Assembly (NCBI GenBank): GCA_020638635.1
Contig: JACKIE010000010.1
Location: forward strand, 1 to 64,000
From: Planctomycetota bacterium
Lineage (GTDB): Bacteria; Planctomycetota; UBA8742; UBA2392
Length of the DNA: 64,000 nucleotides
Direction: 5' to 3'
A model generated the notes under the pieces. The model did no database searches. It was not told the DNA's origin and was given only the letters and a program-made list of their open reading frames with translations. This document shows, piece by piece, positions 8,526-19,350 of the stretch (positions are counted from its first letter, which is position 1; every line of letters begins with the position of its first letter). Position numbers and translations under genes: made by a program.

Positions 8526-9250
8526 CAGGCGCCCTCCCCGGCCGTGACGCCGTCCAGCACCTCGGCGGGCGGGCCGTCGGCCTCGATGATGCCGTCGCGC
8601 ATGCGGATGGCGCGGGCCATGCGGCGCGCGATGCCCATGTCGTGGGTGACCACGATCAGCGTCGAGCCCGCGGCGTTCAGTTGCAGCAGCAGGTCCAGGG
8701 TCTCGGCGCCGGTGCGGGTATCGAGCTGGCCCGTGGGCTCGTCGGCCAGGATGATGGCCGGGTCGTTCACGATCGCGCGCGCGATCGCCACCCGCTGCTT
8801 CTGGCCGCCCGACAGCTCGCCGGGTTTGTGGCGCGCGCGGTCGCTGAGGCCCACGCGCTCCAGCGCGGCCGCGGCTCTCACGGACGGCGACCTGTCGCCC
8901 GCGTACAGCAGGGGCAGCTCCACGTTTTCCAGGGCGCTCTGGCGCGCCAGCAGGTTGAAGGTCTGGAACACGAAGCCGACCTTCTGGTTGCGCACGCGCG
9001 CGAGGTCGTCGTCATCGAGGCCGGAGACGTCGCTTCCGTCGAGCTTGTAGACGCCGCGCGTGGGGCGGTCCAGGCAGCCGACCAGGTGCAGCAGGGTGGA
9101 CTTGCCGCAGCCCGAGGGGCCGACCACGGCGACCGATTCCCCGTGGCGGATCGTCAGGTCGATGCCCGCCACGGCCCGCACGGCGATTTCCGGGCGGTCT
9201 TCGTGGTAGATCTTCTCGATGCGCTCGAGCTCGATGACCGGGGCGTTCAT
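8525..9250 (-). CDS. ABC transporter ATP-binding protein (MacB/LolD type)
   Basis: 241 residues with Walker A GPSGCGKST, signature LSGGQKQRVAIARA, Walker B IILADEPT and the switch His in VVTHD. The sequence is of the MacB/LolD subfamily that works with FtsX-type permeases. It overlaps both neighbours by TGATG, which implies translational coupling of adaptor, ATPase and permease. ATPase and permease are separate proteins here, unlike fused E. coli MacB. Confidence 0.93.
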   Translation of the reverse strand: MNAPVIELERIEKIYHEDRPEIAVRAVAGIDLTIRHGESVAVVGPSGCGKSTLLHLVGCLDRPTRGVYKLDGSDVSGLDDDDLARVRNQKVGFVFQTFNLLARQSALENVELPLLYAGDRSPSVRAAAALERVGLSDRARHKPGELSGGQKQRVAIARAIVNDPAIILADEPTGQLDTRTGAETLDLLLQLNAAGSTLIVVTHDMGIARRMARAIRMRDGIIEADGPPAEVLDGVTAGEGA

Positions 9251-10428
9251 CAGCGCCTCCCGAACATGCCCGGCCCCGCCGTGAGGTTCGAGTTGCTGGT
9301 GCCTACCCGCAGTTGCTGGCCTTCCTCGACGCCCTCGGTCACCACGTAGCGCGTGCCGTCCGTGGCGCCCAGCTTCACGTCGCGGCGTTCGCCCTCGGCC
9401 GTCAGCACGTAGTACTGCTCGCCCTCGCTGTAGATGGCCGACACCGGCACCAGCAGCACGCCGGCGTGACGGCCGGTAATGACCTCGAGGTCGGCGTTCA
9501 TGCCGGGGCGCAGCAGGTGGAAGTCCTGGTCGGTGACGCGCACGTCCAGATCGAACGTAACGATGTTGCTGGTCTCGACGCCGAGCGGCGACAGGGTGTC
9601 CACGACGCCGCTGAACACGCGGCGCGGCCAGGCGTCCACGCGGATCTGCACCTGCTGGCCTTCGTCCACGCGGCCGACGTCGGCTTCGTCCAACGCGCCG
9701 ACCACGGTGAGGGCCGACAGGTCGCCCAAGGTCAGCAGCGCCGTGCCGCCGCCGATGTTGGAGATGCCCGACGCGATGATGGTGCCCTTCTCGACGTCGA
9801 TCTTGAGCACCGTGGCGGCGATCGGCGCGACAATGGTGGTCTCGGACAGCCGCAGGTTGGCCTGGTCCAGGTTCAGCTGGGCGCTGCGCAGCTCGGCCTC
9901 GCTGCTGAGCACGTCGCTTTGCAGCGACTTCACGTTGCCCTCGGCGATTTCCCAGTTGCTGCGGGCCACGCGCAGCTCTTCTTTGCTGATGACGTCGCTT
10001 GCGTCCTTCACGCGCGCGTCGTACTTGGCCTTGGCCTCGGCGGCTTGCAGCTGCGCGATGCCCAGCGCGGCCTGCGCGCGGCTGAGCCGCGCCTGCGCCG
10101 ATTGCAGGGCGGCATCGGCCTGTGAGACGGCGCGGGTTTCATCGGCCGGGTCCAGCTTCACCAGCAGGTCGCCGGCCTTGACCAGGTCGCCGACCTTAAC
10201 GGCGATTTCGATGACTTCGCCCGAGGCGCGGGATTTCACCTCGACCTGCGCGTTGGCCTCAACCTTGCCGGAAAGCGAAGCGGCCTCCACCAGTTCGCCG
10301 CGCTTGACGGTAACCAGCTTCGGCGGCGCAGGCGGCTCCGCAAACGGGTTGAACCACACCAGCACCACCACGGCCGCCACAGCGACCGCACCCGCCACCG
10401 ACCAGACAATTGTCTTACGAAGCTTCAT
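9250..10428 (-). CDS. MacA/HlyD-type periplasmic adaptor
   Basis: 392 residues. A single N-terminal membrane anchor (about 8-28) is followed by a split lipoyl domain, a long coiled-coil hairpin rich in Ala, Gln and Glu (about 95-195), and beta-barrel and membrane-proximal domains. It would bridge the inner-membrane permease and an outer-membrane channel. It is first in the operon; no TolC-type gene is in the window, so an outer-membrane partner must be encoded elsewhere. Confidence 0.9.
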   Translation of the reverse strand: MKLRKTIVWSVAGAVAVAAVVVLVWFNPFAEPPAPPKLVTVKRGELVEAASLSGKVEANAQVEVKSRASGEVIEIAVKVGDLVKAGDLLVKLDPADETRAVSQADAALQSAQARLSRAQAALGIAQLQAAEAKAKYDARVKDASDVISKEELRVARSNWEIAEGNVKSLQSDVLSSEAELRSAQLNLDQANLRLSETTIVAPIAATVLKIDVEKGTIIASGISNIGGGTALLTLGDLSALTVVGALDEADVGRVDEGQQVQIRVDAWPRRVFSGVVDTLSPLGVETSNIVTFDLDVRVTDQDFHLLRPGMNADLEVITGRHAGVLLVPVSAIYSEGEQYYVLTAEGERRDVKLGATDGTRYVVTEGVEEGQQLRVGTSNSNLTAGPGMFGRR

Positions 10429-10692
10429 CGCCGCCCCATGGGACCATACCCACCGTTACAACGGGGAAGGCCGGATGAAGCATCCAACCAACCCGCAGAG
10501 CGAAGGCCTGCGGAATGTGTGGCAATCCATCGGCCGAACCGCTCTGGCGTCTGACTCCGTTCCCTTGGCGCCAGCCGCGTTCCATGCACGCGAGACGCTT
10601 AGCGCCCTCGCGCCTCCGCGTGGCAAACGCCTTTCTTGCCGGCTTTGTATCCATGCTGTTTGTGCGCATCGCGGGCGACGCGAGCGTCGCCC
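10429..10692. repeat. Repeat-containing spacer and hairpin at the copA stop
   Basis: No gene seen. The left part resembles the palindromic repeats near 7051 and 51940. A perfect hairpin GGGCGACGC/GCGTCGCCC (10673-10692, two-base loop) starts directly after the copA TAG stop; a close relative sits after another stop at 47358-47377. It could help end copA transcripts, though no T tract follows. Confidence 0.6.
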
Positions 10693-12921
<2,229 letters not shown>

Positions 12922-12924
12922 GGA

Positions 12925-13140
12925 TCAGCTCTGCACCATTTCGTATCCGGCCTCGCGGATGGCGTCAGCCAAAGCCTGCACCGGCGGCTCGCCCGCGCAC
13001 TCGATTCGCAGTTGTTCGCCGGCCAGGTCCACCTTCGCGCTGCTGACGCCTTTCACGCCCAAGGCGGCGTTCTCGACGCGCCTGGCGCAGTGACCGCAGC
13101 TCATGCCTCTGACTTTGAAGCTCTGTGTTTCGGTTGCCAT
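12925..13140 (-). CDS. copZ: Copper chaperone, heavy-metal-associated domain
   Basis: 71 residues forming one complete HMA ferredoxin-like domain with the metal-binding motif GMSCGHCARRV. It would carry Cu(I) in the cytoplasm and deliver it to the ATPase encoded immediately downstream, with a three-base gap. No copper-responsive regulator gene (CueR or CsoR) is visible nearby. The spacer upstream (13141-13352) contains GCCGCCT repeats and presumably the promoter. Confidence 0.85.
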   Translation of the reverse strand: MATETQSFKVRGMSCGHCARRVENAALGVKGVSSAKVDLAGEQLRIECAGEPPVQALADAIREAGYEMVQS

Positions 13141-13352
13141 GGGTTCCTCTTCCGTGTCTACCGGCTTCTGCCGCGCGCTTGCGCTTGCGGCTCTTGTTCC
13201 TGCCGCCTGCCGCCTGCCGCCTCACACCCACATAACACCTCCGTAGTTAACTCCGGATTCCAGCAAAATCGCCCGCCCAACCGCGCGCGTTCTTCCGTAT
13301 AAGCACAGGCCGGCCTGTCTGATAAACTGCCGGCTGAATGCATGGAGTTGTG

Positions 13353-15671
13353 ATGACATACACCCGGATTCTCGCACTGCTGGCTTGCGCCCTGCTTGCC
13401 GCCGCGTGCTCACGCACTGAGCAGCCGGCAACCACGCCCCAGCCCGCCGCCGACCGCGTTGACCTTGACCAGTTCGTGGTCCAGAACGACAGCGGCGGCG
13501 ACGCCGCCGCCGCCAAGAAAGCCACACGCGAAAGCCTGCTCAAGGAACTCGAGGCCGCGCTGGCGCAACTCGAGAAAGCTGCCACCCTGCACGACGCGTT
13601 CCGCGTTGCCGAGGCGATCGAAGACCTGGGCACCGAGATCGCGCCCGAGCTGCAGGCGCGCGTGAAGACCATGCCCGAGCTGCCCCGCATCGCGGGCTGG
13701 CGCGCGGTCTGGACCCTGGGCTCGATCAACAACAACGGCTGGGACGTCGGCGTTGACGGCCTGCTCGCGATCGTGACCGGCGAAGGCAGCGTCGAAAACC
13801 GCGTGGCCGCCGCCGAGGTGCTGGGCGCCGTGGCCAGCACCCGCCACGAAGAGAAGCTGCGCAAGGCGCTCAACGAACAGGTGTTCACGCCGGAGGTGAA
13901 GGTGCAACTGGCGGTCGCCCTGTGGCGCAGCTCCAAGGACACCGCGGCCACCAAGACCCTGCGCGAGATGCTGGCCAGCGACAACGACAGCTTCCGCATC
14001 CAGGCCGCGCTGGCGCTGGGCGAAATCAACCAGCTGACCGCCGACGCCAAGCCGATCCTCGAGATGATCGCGTCCGAGCCCACCCTGCGCGGGCGCACCG
14101 CCCAGCGCGCCCTTGACTACGAGCGCGCCATCAAGCGCTTCGAGGCCGCCATCGAGAACAAGCTGCCCGGCCAGGAGAAGGTCGAGAAGATCGACACCAG
14201 GCTGCTCGACAGCGTCGAGAAGATGATCAAAGAGCGCTACATCTACCCGGACGCCATCAGCGGCCGCAAACTGCTGTACGCCGCGGCCAGCGGCATGCTG
14301 GAGGGGCTTGACCCGTACACCTGCCTGCTCGAGGACAGCCAGTTGCGCGACGCCGGCGAGATCCGCCGCTTCGCCGTGCCGACGCTCGGCATCATGCTGG
14401 GCAGCGCGCGCATGGAGCCGAACCGACAGGTGCGCCTCACCCGCGTGCTCAGCGTGCGGCCGGGCGGCCCCGCGGCCCAGGCCGGCATCCGCCCCGGCGA
14501 CCGCATCTATCGCGTGCTGCGCGGCGTTACCGAAGAGCAGATCCACCAGTTGCGCATCGACAGCAGCGGCCTGCCCGACGAGGCCAAGCCCTTCCAGACC
14601 CAGCCTCTGGATGAGGCGATTACCCAGTTTCATGGCGCGCTGGGCACCATGGTGGGGCTCAACATCATGCGCGACGGCTGGCTGCTCTCGCGCTGGGTAC
14701 ACGTCACCCACACCGAGCCCGAAGGCGACGCGGTCGCCCACGAAGCGCTGCCCGGCGGGCTTGGCATGATCCACGTGGCGGAGCTGACGGCCGCGTCGCC
14801 CCCGCGCGTGAAGGAAGCACTGGCGGCGCTGAAGGAAGGCGGTGCCAAGGCCGTGATCCTGGATCTGCGCAACTGCGCGGGCGGCAGCGTGGAGGCCGCC
14901 ACGCAGGTCGCCGGCCTGTTCCTGCCCAAGGGCACGCTGGTTACCTTCAGCAGCGGCCGCAGCGAAGAGCTGGCGCCTACCGCCAAGTACGTCACCAGCA
15001 ACGAGGCGCCCGAAACCGAGTTGCCGCTGGTAGTGCTGATCAACGGGGGCACGGCCGACGCAGGCGAAATCCTGGCCGGCGCGCTGCACCAGCACAAGCG
15101 CGCGCGGACCGCGGGCGCCCGCAGCTTCGGTCGCGCGATCGTTCAGGAACTGATCCCGCTGCGCGCATCGGAGCTTGAAGAAGACGGCAAGCAGGCGGCC
15201 CTGCTGCTGACCGTGGCGCGCTACCGTGGGCCGGTCAGCGAGCTGCCCTACTACGACCGAGGGGTCGAGGTGGACGTTGAGTTGACCCCGCGCCTGTTCG
15301 AGAGCTGGATCTACGACGCATTTGAAGAGTTGGGTGAAAAGAGCGTGCTTGGCACCTACCTGACCAAGCTGATGGCCGAGACTGACAAGGATGTGCTGAA
15401 ACAGCTCGCGCGCGGCGACGGCCACAAGACCGAGGGTTACACCGGCTTCGACGAGATGTACGCCGAGGCCGCTGACACAAAGCTGAGCCGCGAGGACGTG
15501 CGCTTCCTGCTGCGCGCCGAGCTGCGCCGCAGGCTTCTGGCGGGCGGGGTCGAGATCCAGCAGGTGGACCTGCAGGAAGACACGGTGTTCGTCGGCGCGG
15601 TGAAGGAAGCCGCCAAGGCCGCGGGCATCGACCTGTCGGAGATTCCCGAGTACCGCATGATCAGCAAGTGA
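13353..15671 (+). CDS. S41 protease-like lipoprotein, catalytic dyad replaced
   Basis: 772 residues from the ATG preceded by GGAG; an ATG five codons earlier is less likely. A lipoprotein signal (LLAAACS, Cys19) is followed by a helical HEAT-like region (about 100-260), the S41 N-terminal helices, a PDZ domain (about 345-430) and an S41 peptidase core (about 480-620). In active carboxy-terminal-processing proteases the nucleophile lies in (S/T)-A-S-A-S-E-I. Here the segment reads TADAGEILAGAL, so Ser is Asp569. The lysine 25 residues later is Arg594; the Gln at +29 is kept (Gln598). The fold is probably intact but hydrolysis is unlikely; a scaffold or peptide-binding role is inferred. Confidence 0.85.
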   Translation: MTYTRILALLACALLAAACSRTEQPATTPQPAADRVDLDQFVVQNDSGGDAAAAKKATRESLLKELEAALAQLEKAATLHDAFRVAEAIEDLGTEIAPELQARVKTMPELPRIAGWRAVWTLGSINNNGWDVGVDGLLAIVTGEGSVENRVAAAEVLGAVASTRHEEKLRKALNEQVFTPEVKVQLAVALWRSSKDTAATKTLREMLASDNDSFRIQAALALGEINQLTADAKPILEMIASEPTLRGRTAQRALDYERAIKRFEAAIENKLPGQEKVEKIDTRLLDSVEKMIKERYIYPDAISGRKLLYAAASGMLEGLDPYTCLLEDSQLRDAGEIRRFAVPTLGIMLGSARMEPNRQVRLTRVLSVRPGGPAAQAGIRPGDRIYRVLRGVTEEQIHQLRIDSSGLPDEAKPFQTQPLDEAITQFHGALGTMVGLNIMRDGWLLSRWVHVTHTEPEGDAVAHEALPGGLGMIHVAELTAASPPRVKEALAALKEGGAKAVILDLRNCAGGSVEAATQVAGLFLPKGTLVTFSSGRSEELAPTAKYVTSNEAPETELPLVVLINGGTADAGEILAGALHQHKRARTAGARSFGRAIVQELIPLRASELEEDGKQAALLLTVARYRGPVSELPYYDRGVEVDVELTPRLFESWIYDAFEELGEKSVLGTYLTKLMAETDKDVLKQLARGDGHKTEGYTGFDEMYAEAADTKLSREDVRFLLRAELRRRLLAGGVEIQQVDLQEDTVFVGAVKEAAKAAGIDLSEIPEYRMISK

Positions 15672-15699
15672 TGCGGATTCAGAATGCAGGATTCAGGAT

Positions 15700-16791
15700 T
15701 CAGGATTCAGCCCTCGGTGCCGGGGGTTGTTTCTTTTGCCGCATGCTGAACCCGGTATCCGCGAGCAGCCAGCCGATCAGCGCACACAGGCCGAAGCCGA
15801 AGGCGTTCAACGTGCCGTGCCACACGATCATCTGCGGCACAGTCTGCGTCGGGTAGCCGCGCCAGACGCCCCAGGCGAAGATGATCGCCAGCGTCATCGC
15901 CGTGCCCAGCGACAGGTCCGCCGCCACCAGCAGCACCCGCGACGCAAGCGGCAGGCCCGAGCCCGGCCGCAGCGCGTGGTAGAGCTGCATCCAGCCCAGC
16001 ACGATCACGCAGCCGGCATAGAAGAAAGCGCAGCAGGCCTCGAACCAGGTGGGCGCGCCCAGGTGCGAGGCCGTGATGCCCGACGCCACCAGCAGGTTGC
16101 CCAGCGAGACCGCGATCGTGACCGCGGCAGGGACTGTCCCCGAGGCCCGCCCGCCGAAGCCTTGGCGAAGGTGGGTTGGGGACTGTCCCTGTTTTCGACC
16201 AGCGCCGAACCACGCCACCACGCGCCATGCCACCACCTGCAGAACCAGCCCGGCATACAGCTGGTGCACGCCCGCCAGCAGCACGATCACCTCGGGGAAG
16301 CCGAAGGCCTGCCAGCCCATGGCGCTTGCCCCCGTCCACGCGCCGCTGACCGCGAACAGCACCAGCCCCCAGTCGGCCAATGCACCCGCGCGGCGCAGGC
16401 CCAGCGCGACCAGCCGCCAGGCGCCGGCCGCGCCGCACAGGCCTGTCAGCGCCAGCCACGGCAGAGCGAGCCAGATGCCGCCAAGCTCGGCGCTGAAGGC
16501 GACCATCAGCAGAAGCGCGGCGGGAAGCTGCGCCCTGGCGGCCAGGTTCAGCAGCGTGTCGGTAGGCGGGTGTCTGTCTTGACCAGTCAAGATCAAGCCG
16601 AGCGCCAGCGGCACGTGAGCCAGCGCCCCCAGCCACAACAGGCCCAGCGCCCAGCCGGGCTGAAGCGCCAGATAGGCGGGCAGCCAGATGCCGAGCCCCG
16701 TCACGGCGCGCAGCCACGCGCGCCCGCGGATCAGCGATGCCGGAGCCGGCACTCGTGCGGGGGTAAGTGTTATGGACGGCTCCGACATCAC
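15700..16791 (-). CDS. YndJ-like polytopic membrane protein
   Basis: About 363 residues (GTG start; an ATG follows at the next codon) with roughly ten hydrophobic segments. The C-terminal part, including MIVWHGTLNAFGFGLCALIG, resembles the YndJ family, whose biochemical function is not known. It is last in a five-gene membrane operon, directly after the CPBP gene. A stretch of about 20 residues (about 200-220; QSPTHLRQGFGG) is encoded by a palindromic repeat with GGGACTGTCCC at both ends (16130-16190). The final residues and stop come from a GGATTCA tandem repeat that also fills the gap to the convergent gene. Confidence 0.7.
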   Translation of the reverse strand: MMSEPSITLTPARVPAPASLIRGRAWLRAVTGLGIWLPAYLALQPGWALGLLWLGALAHVPLALGLILTGQDRHPPTDTLLNLAARAQLPAALLLMVAFSAELGGIWLALPWLALTGLCGAAGAWRLVALGLRRAGALADWGLVLFAVSGAWTGASAMGWQAFGFPEVIVLLAGVHQLYAGLVLQVVAWRVVAWFGAGRKQGQSPTHLRQGFGGRASGTVPAAVTIAVSLGNLLVASGITASHLGAPTWFEACCAFFYAGCVIVLGWMQLYHALRPGSGLPLASRVLLVAADLSLGTAMTLAIIFAWGVWRGYPTQTVPQMIVWHGTLNAFGFGLCALIGWLLADTGFSMRQKKQPPAPRAES

Positions 16792-17409
16792 TCAATACCT
16801 GTACACAAACATCACCAGCACATCCCAGCCCAGGTGCGCCACGAAACTCGCCCAGAACGAGCGCGTCCGGTACGCGATAAACCCCCAGGCCGAGCCGAAC
16901 ACCACGGCCGCAACCAGCAGCAACGGCGGCCCCCAAGGCAGGTGCACCAGCGCGAAAGCCAGCCCGCCGAGCGGCACGCCGGCGAGTTTCCACCTGTCCG
17001 TGAACGACAGCGTGACCGCCAGGCGCCACACGATTTCTTCGCCGAGGATGATCCACATCAGCAGCGGCCACACCCACAGTGCGGGCGCCGTGTCAAGCAG
17101 GCCGTAACTGCCGGCCACCTGCTCTGCCATGCCGGGCCAGACCCGCGCCAGCAGCAGCGAACCCAGCCAACCGGCGCCGTATAGTAAAAGTGCGCACAGC
17201 AGCCCCAGGCCGATCCAGCGCGCGGAGGGCTTGAAGATCGAGCGCCACTCCAGCTTCACGCCCAGCAGCGCCACCGGCACCGCCACCATGTAGAACGCCG
17301 CCATGCGCTGCCAGACGTTGCCCATGGCCTCGGTCAAGGCCCACATCAACCCCAGACCCCCCAAAGTCAGGCCCAGCGCGACAGGAAGGTTGCGGGTGTC
17401 GGCGGCCAT
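16792..17409 (-). CDS. CPBP-family intramembrane metalloprotease
   Basis: 205 residues from the ATG that overlaps the upstream stop (TGATG); the longer open frame is not needed. Several spans, with the CAAX-protease/bacteriocin-processing motifs in order: GEEIVWR, then FALVHLP, then AHLGWD. The Glu and His residues form the presumed metal site. Family members cleave prenylated or peptide substrates within membranes or act as immunity proteins. In this operon it may process or regulate a neighbouring membrane protein; that is inference. Confidence 0.8.
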   Translation of the reverse strand: MAADTRNLPVALGLTLGGLGLMWALTEAMGNVWQRMAAFYMVAVPVALLGVKLEWRSIFKPSARWIGLGLLCALLLYGAGWLGSLLLARVWPGMAEQVAGSYGLLDTAPALWVWPLLMWIILGEEIVWRLAVTLSFTDRWKLAGVPLGGLAFALVHLPWGPPLLLVAAVVFGSAWGFIAYRTRSFWASFVAHLGWDVLVMFVYRY

Positions 17410-18323
17410 CACGCCACCCCCAGTGCGGGCATCACCACGCCGCGCAGGAACCAGGGATGGAACAGCAGCGGCAGCGGCGCGATCACCCACAACGCCGCCC
17501 AGGCGCGGGCGAAAGTGGCACGGGCGCCCTCGCCCGTGGCAGTTGCACGGGAGGTCCAGGCAGCCTCAGCCAGCATCGCCGCGCCGTTGACTGCAAAATA
17601 CAGAGTCGGCAGGCCGTAGCCCGCGTTGACCGGCAGGCTGATGGCAGCCTCGTGCAGCAGGCCGCTGAACAGGAACACCGCCAGCACGCCCGCGCGCCGG
17701 CCCCAGCCCCGGGTGGCGCGCTGCACGCTCTCCTGGCACATCTCGGTGTAGGCCAGGTTCCAGCGCCGCGTCCAGAAGTCGGCCAGGCTGCGCGAGGCGA
17801 ACGGGTTGCGGAACAGCGGGCCGACCTGGAACCCCGCCAGCCGCCAGCCCGCCACCACCAGCGTGAACAGGCCGTAGTGCAGCACCAGGCTGCAACCAAT
17901 CAGCGCAGGCGCCACGAAGGCCCACAAGTTGCCGGTTTGCGCCCACGCCCAGCGCGCCAGCAGGATACAGCCGGCGCCCGCGGCGATGCTCAGCATTCCG
18001 AGTGCGATGTGAGCTCCCAGGCCCGCGGGCCGCGCCCCCGGCGCTCGAGCCATCACCTGCGGCCGCATGCCCGGCCACAGCAGCAGCCAGGCCAGCAGGC
18101 GCCGCAAAGGCGGCAGGCGCTTGCCCGCCAGCCGCTGCTCCACCAGCACCACAGCCTTCATCCAGACGAACAACACGCCGATCAGCACCAGCATGCGCGT
18201 GACCGCGCCCGCCTGCAGCAGCCAATGCACGGCCGCCACCAGCGGTGGGCCGGCGCCCCACGCTGCGAGCCTGATCGGCAGTACCCCGGCGCGGTGCTTC
18301 AGGCTGGCCCTGCGGGTGCTCAT
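17409..18323 (-). CDS. Wax-synthase/MBOAT-like O-acyltransferase
   Basis: 304 residues starting at MSTRRASLKH; the ATG overlaps the previous stop. Multiple spans. The segment SLADFWTRRWN followed by FLFSGLLHEAAI matches the wax-synthase type of membrane-bound O-acyltransferase (Asp-Phe-Trp-x-x-Arg-Trp and the catalytic-type His in L-L-H-E). These enzymes move acyl chains from CoA to alcohols or sugars. Product and acceptor are unknown here. It is the central enzymatic gene of the GbsR/MarR-linked operon. Confidence 0.75.
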   Translation of the reverse strand: MSTRRASLKHRAGVLPIRLAAWGAGPPLVAAVHWLLQAGAVTRMLVLIGVLFVWMKAVVLVEQRLAGKRLPPLRRLLAWLLLWPGMRPQVMARAPGARPAGLGAHIALGMLSIAAGAGCILLARWAWAQTGNLWAFVAPALIGCSLVLHYGLFTLVVAGWRLAGFQVGPLFRNPFASRSLADFWTRRWNLAYTEMCQESVQRATRGWGRRAGVLAVFLFSGLLHEAAISLPVNAGYGLPTLYFAVNGAAMLAEAAWTSRATATGEGARATFARAWAALWVIAPLPLLFHPWFLRGVVMPALGVA

Positions 18324-18745
18324 GCCGCCTCCAGCAGGTTGTAGACGGTCGCCCAGCCGAACGCGGCCGAAAAGTACAGGAACAGGGCGAGGAAGCCCCA
18401 CTCGGCGACCTTGTATTTCAAGCCCTTGGGCGCGTCGGAGGCGTCGAAGTAAACCAGCTGCAGCACGAACCGCCCGGCCCAGTAGACGAAGATGAAACCG
18501 CTGACGATCGCGGCCAGGGGCGTGCGGTCCAGCAGCAGGCCGGGCGCTGCCACGGCCAGCAGGCCCATCAGCACGTTGATGACGAGGATGTAGGCGGCCT
18601 GGGTGGTGAAGATCTGGCGCGTGAGGGGGCGCAGCCTGGCCAGTTCGTTCCTCCAGCCCAGCGCCTTGGGTGCCTGTGTGCTGGCAGCGGCCAGGGCGAA
18701 CAGGCCGAGACCCGCCGCGCGGAGGACCCACTCAAGCGTTTCCAT
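18320..18745 (-). CDS. Four-span membrane protein of the acyltransferase operon
   Basis: 141 residues from METLEWV; an upstream extension is possible but overlaps the preceding gene more deeply. Four hydrophobic segments, with the conserved-looking FVLQLVYFDASDAPKGLKYK between the last two. It overlaps the acyltransferase start by ATGA and the previous gene's end by 14 bases. No named family is recognised. The coupling suggests a partner subunit of the acyltransferase. Confidence 0.65.
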   Translation of the reverse strand: METLEWVLRAAGLGLFALAAASTQAPKALGWRNELARLRPLTRQIFTTQAAYILVINVLMGLLAVAAPGLLLDRTPLAAIVSGFIFVYWAGRFVLQLVYFDASDAPKGLKYKVAEWGFLALFLYFSAAFGWATVYNLLEAA

Positions 18746-19286
18746 GGCGGCTCCTTGGTGTGGGGGCTTCCATGTTCTGCATGCCTGCACCCAACAACGT
18801 GCCGGCGAAAGTCCCGAGCACGCACATCGGCACACAGACAACGAGCAAGCCCCAGCCGTAGCACGGGATCAGCAGCAGCAGAAACCACCACAATTGCCCG
18901 CGCAGCACTTCTTCCAGCGCTTGCCCCACACGGAACACGGTGCCGGAGACTGCGATACAGGTTGCCGCCAGGCTGGTGAAGAAGCCGATGACGAGAGGCG
19001 TAAGGAACCACCAAACCGTTGCGCAGTTCGAACCGCAGCTGGCGTACAGGATGCCAAGGCCAACGACCAGCTGAACAACGGGCAGCAAGGTCGCCGCGAC
19101 CAGCAGCCTGCCATGCTCCGCCCGCTCGCCGCGCCGGTCCCAGTCGAAAGGGTCACCCGGCAGATGCTGGAACTTCAGTGGCACGGCACGCCATTCGCCG
19201 CTGTCTTCGGGCAGGCGTGTGTCTTGGCGGCTGCGGCGTGTATCCCTGAAGACGCCGCCCTTGATGATGGTGCTGTAGACCGTCAT
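18732..19286 (-). CDS. Membrane protein, first gene of the acyltransferase operon
   Basis: 184 residues. About 60 soluble residues at the N-terminus (with FDWDRRGERAEH) precede four hydrophobic segments, two containing Cys clusters (YASCGSNCATVW and IPCYGWGLLVVCVPMC). No family recognised. Its start lies 24 bases from the operator-like palindrome at 19310, so it should be the first and most directly regulated gene of the five. Confidence 0.6.
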   Translation of the reverse strand: MTVYSTIIKGGVFRDTRRSRQDTRLPEDSGEWRAVPLKFQHLPGDPFDWDRRGERAEHGRLLVAATLLPVVQLVVGLGILYASCGSNCATVWWFLTPLVIGFFTSLAATCIAVSGTVFRVGQALEEVLRGQLWWFLLLLIPCYGWGLLVVCVPMCVLGTFAGTLLGAGMQNMEAPTPRSRHGNA

Positions 19287-19309
19287 GGCGCACCCGTCTT
19301 TCAGTTCGA

Positions 19310-19333
19310 TATCGTCAGAGATAACTGACGATA
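19310..19333. promoter_or_regulatory. Palindromic operator upstream of the membrane operon
   Basis: This is a perfect inverted repeat, TATCGTCAG, six bases, CTGACGATA. It lies in the 64-base gap between the regulator's 3' end and the first operon gene, just upstream of that gene's start. The half-site CGTCAG/CTGAC and six-base spacing are repeated in front of the regulator gene itself, which strongly suggests the regulator's binding site. Confidence 0.75.
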
Positions 19334-19350
19334 GCGGTCAAATAAAAAAC

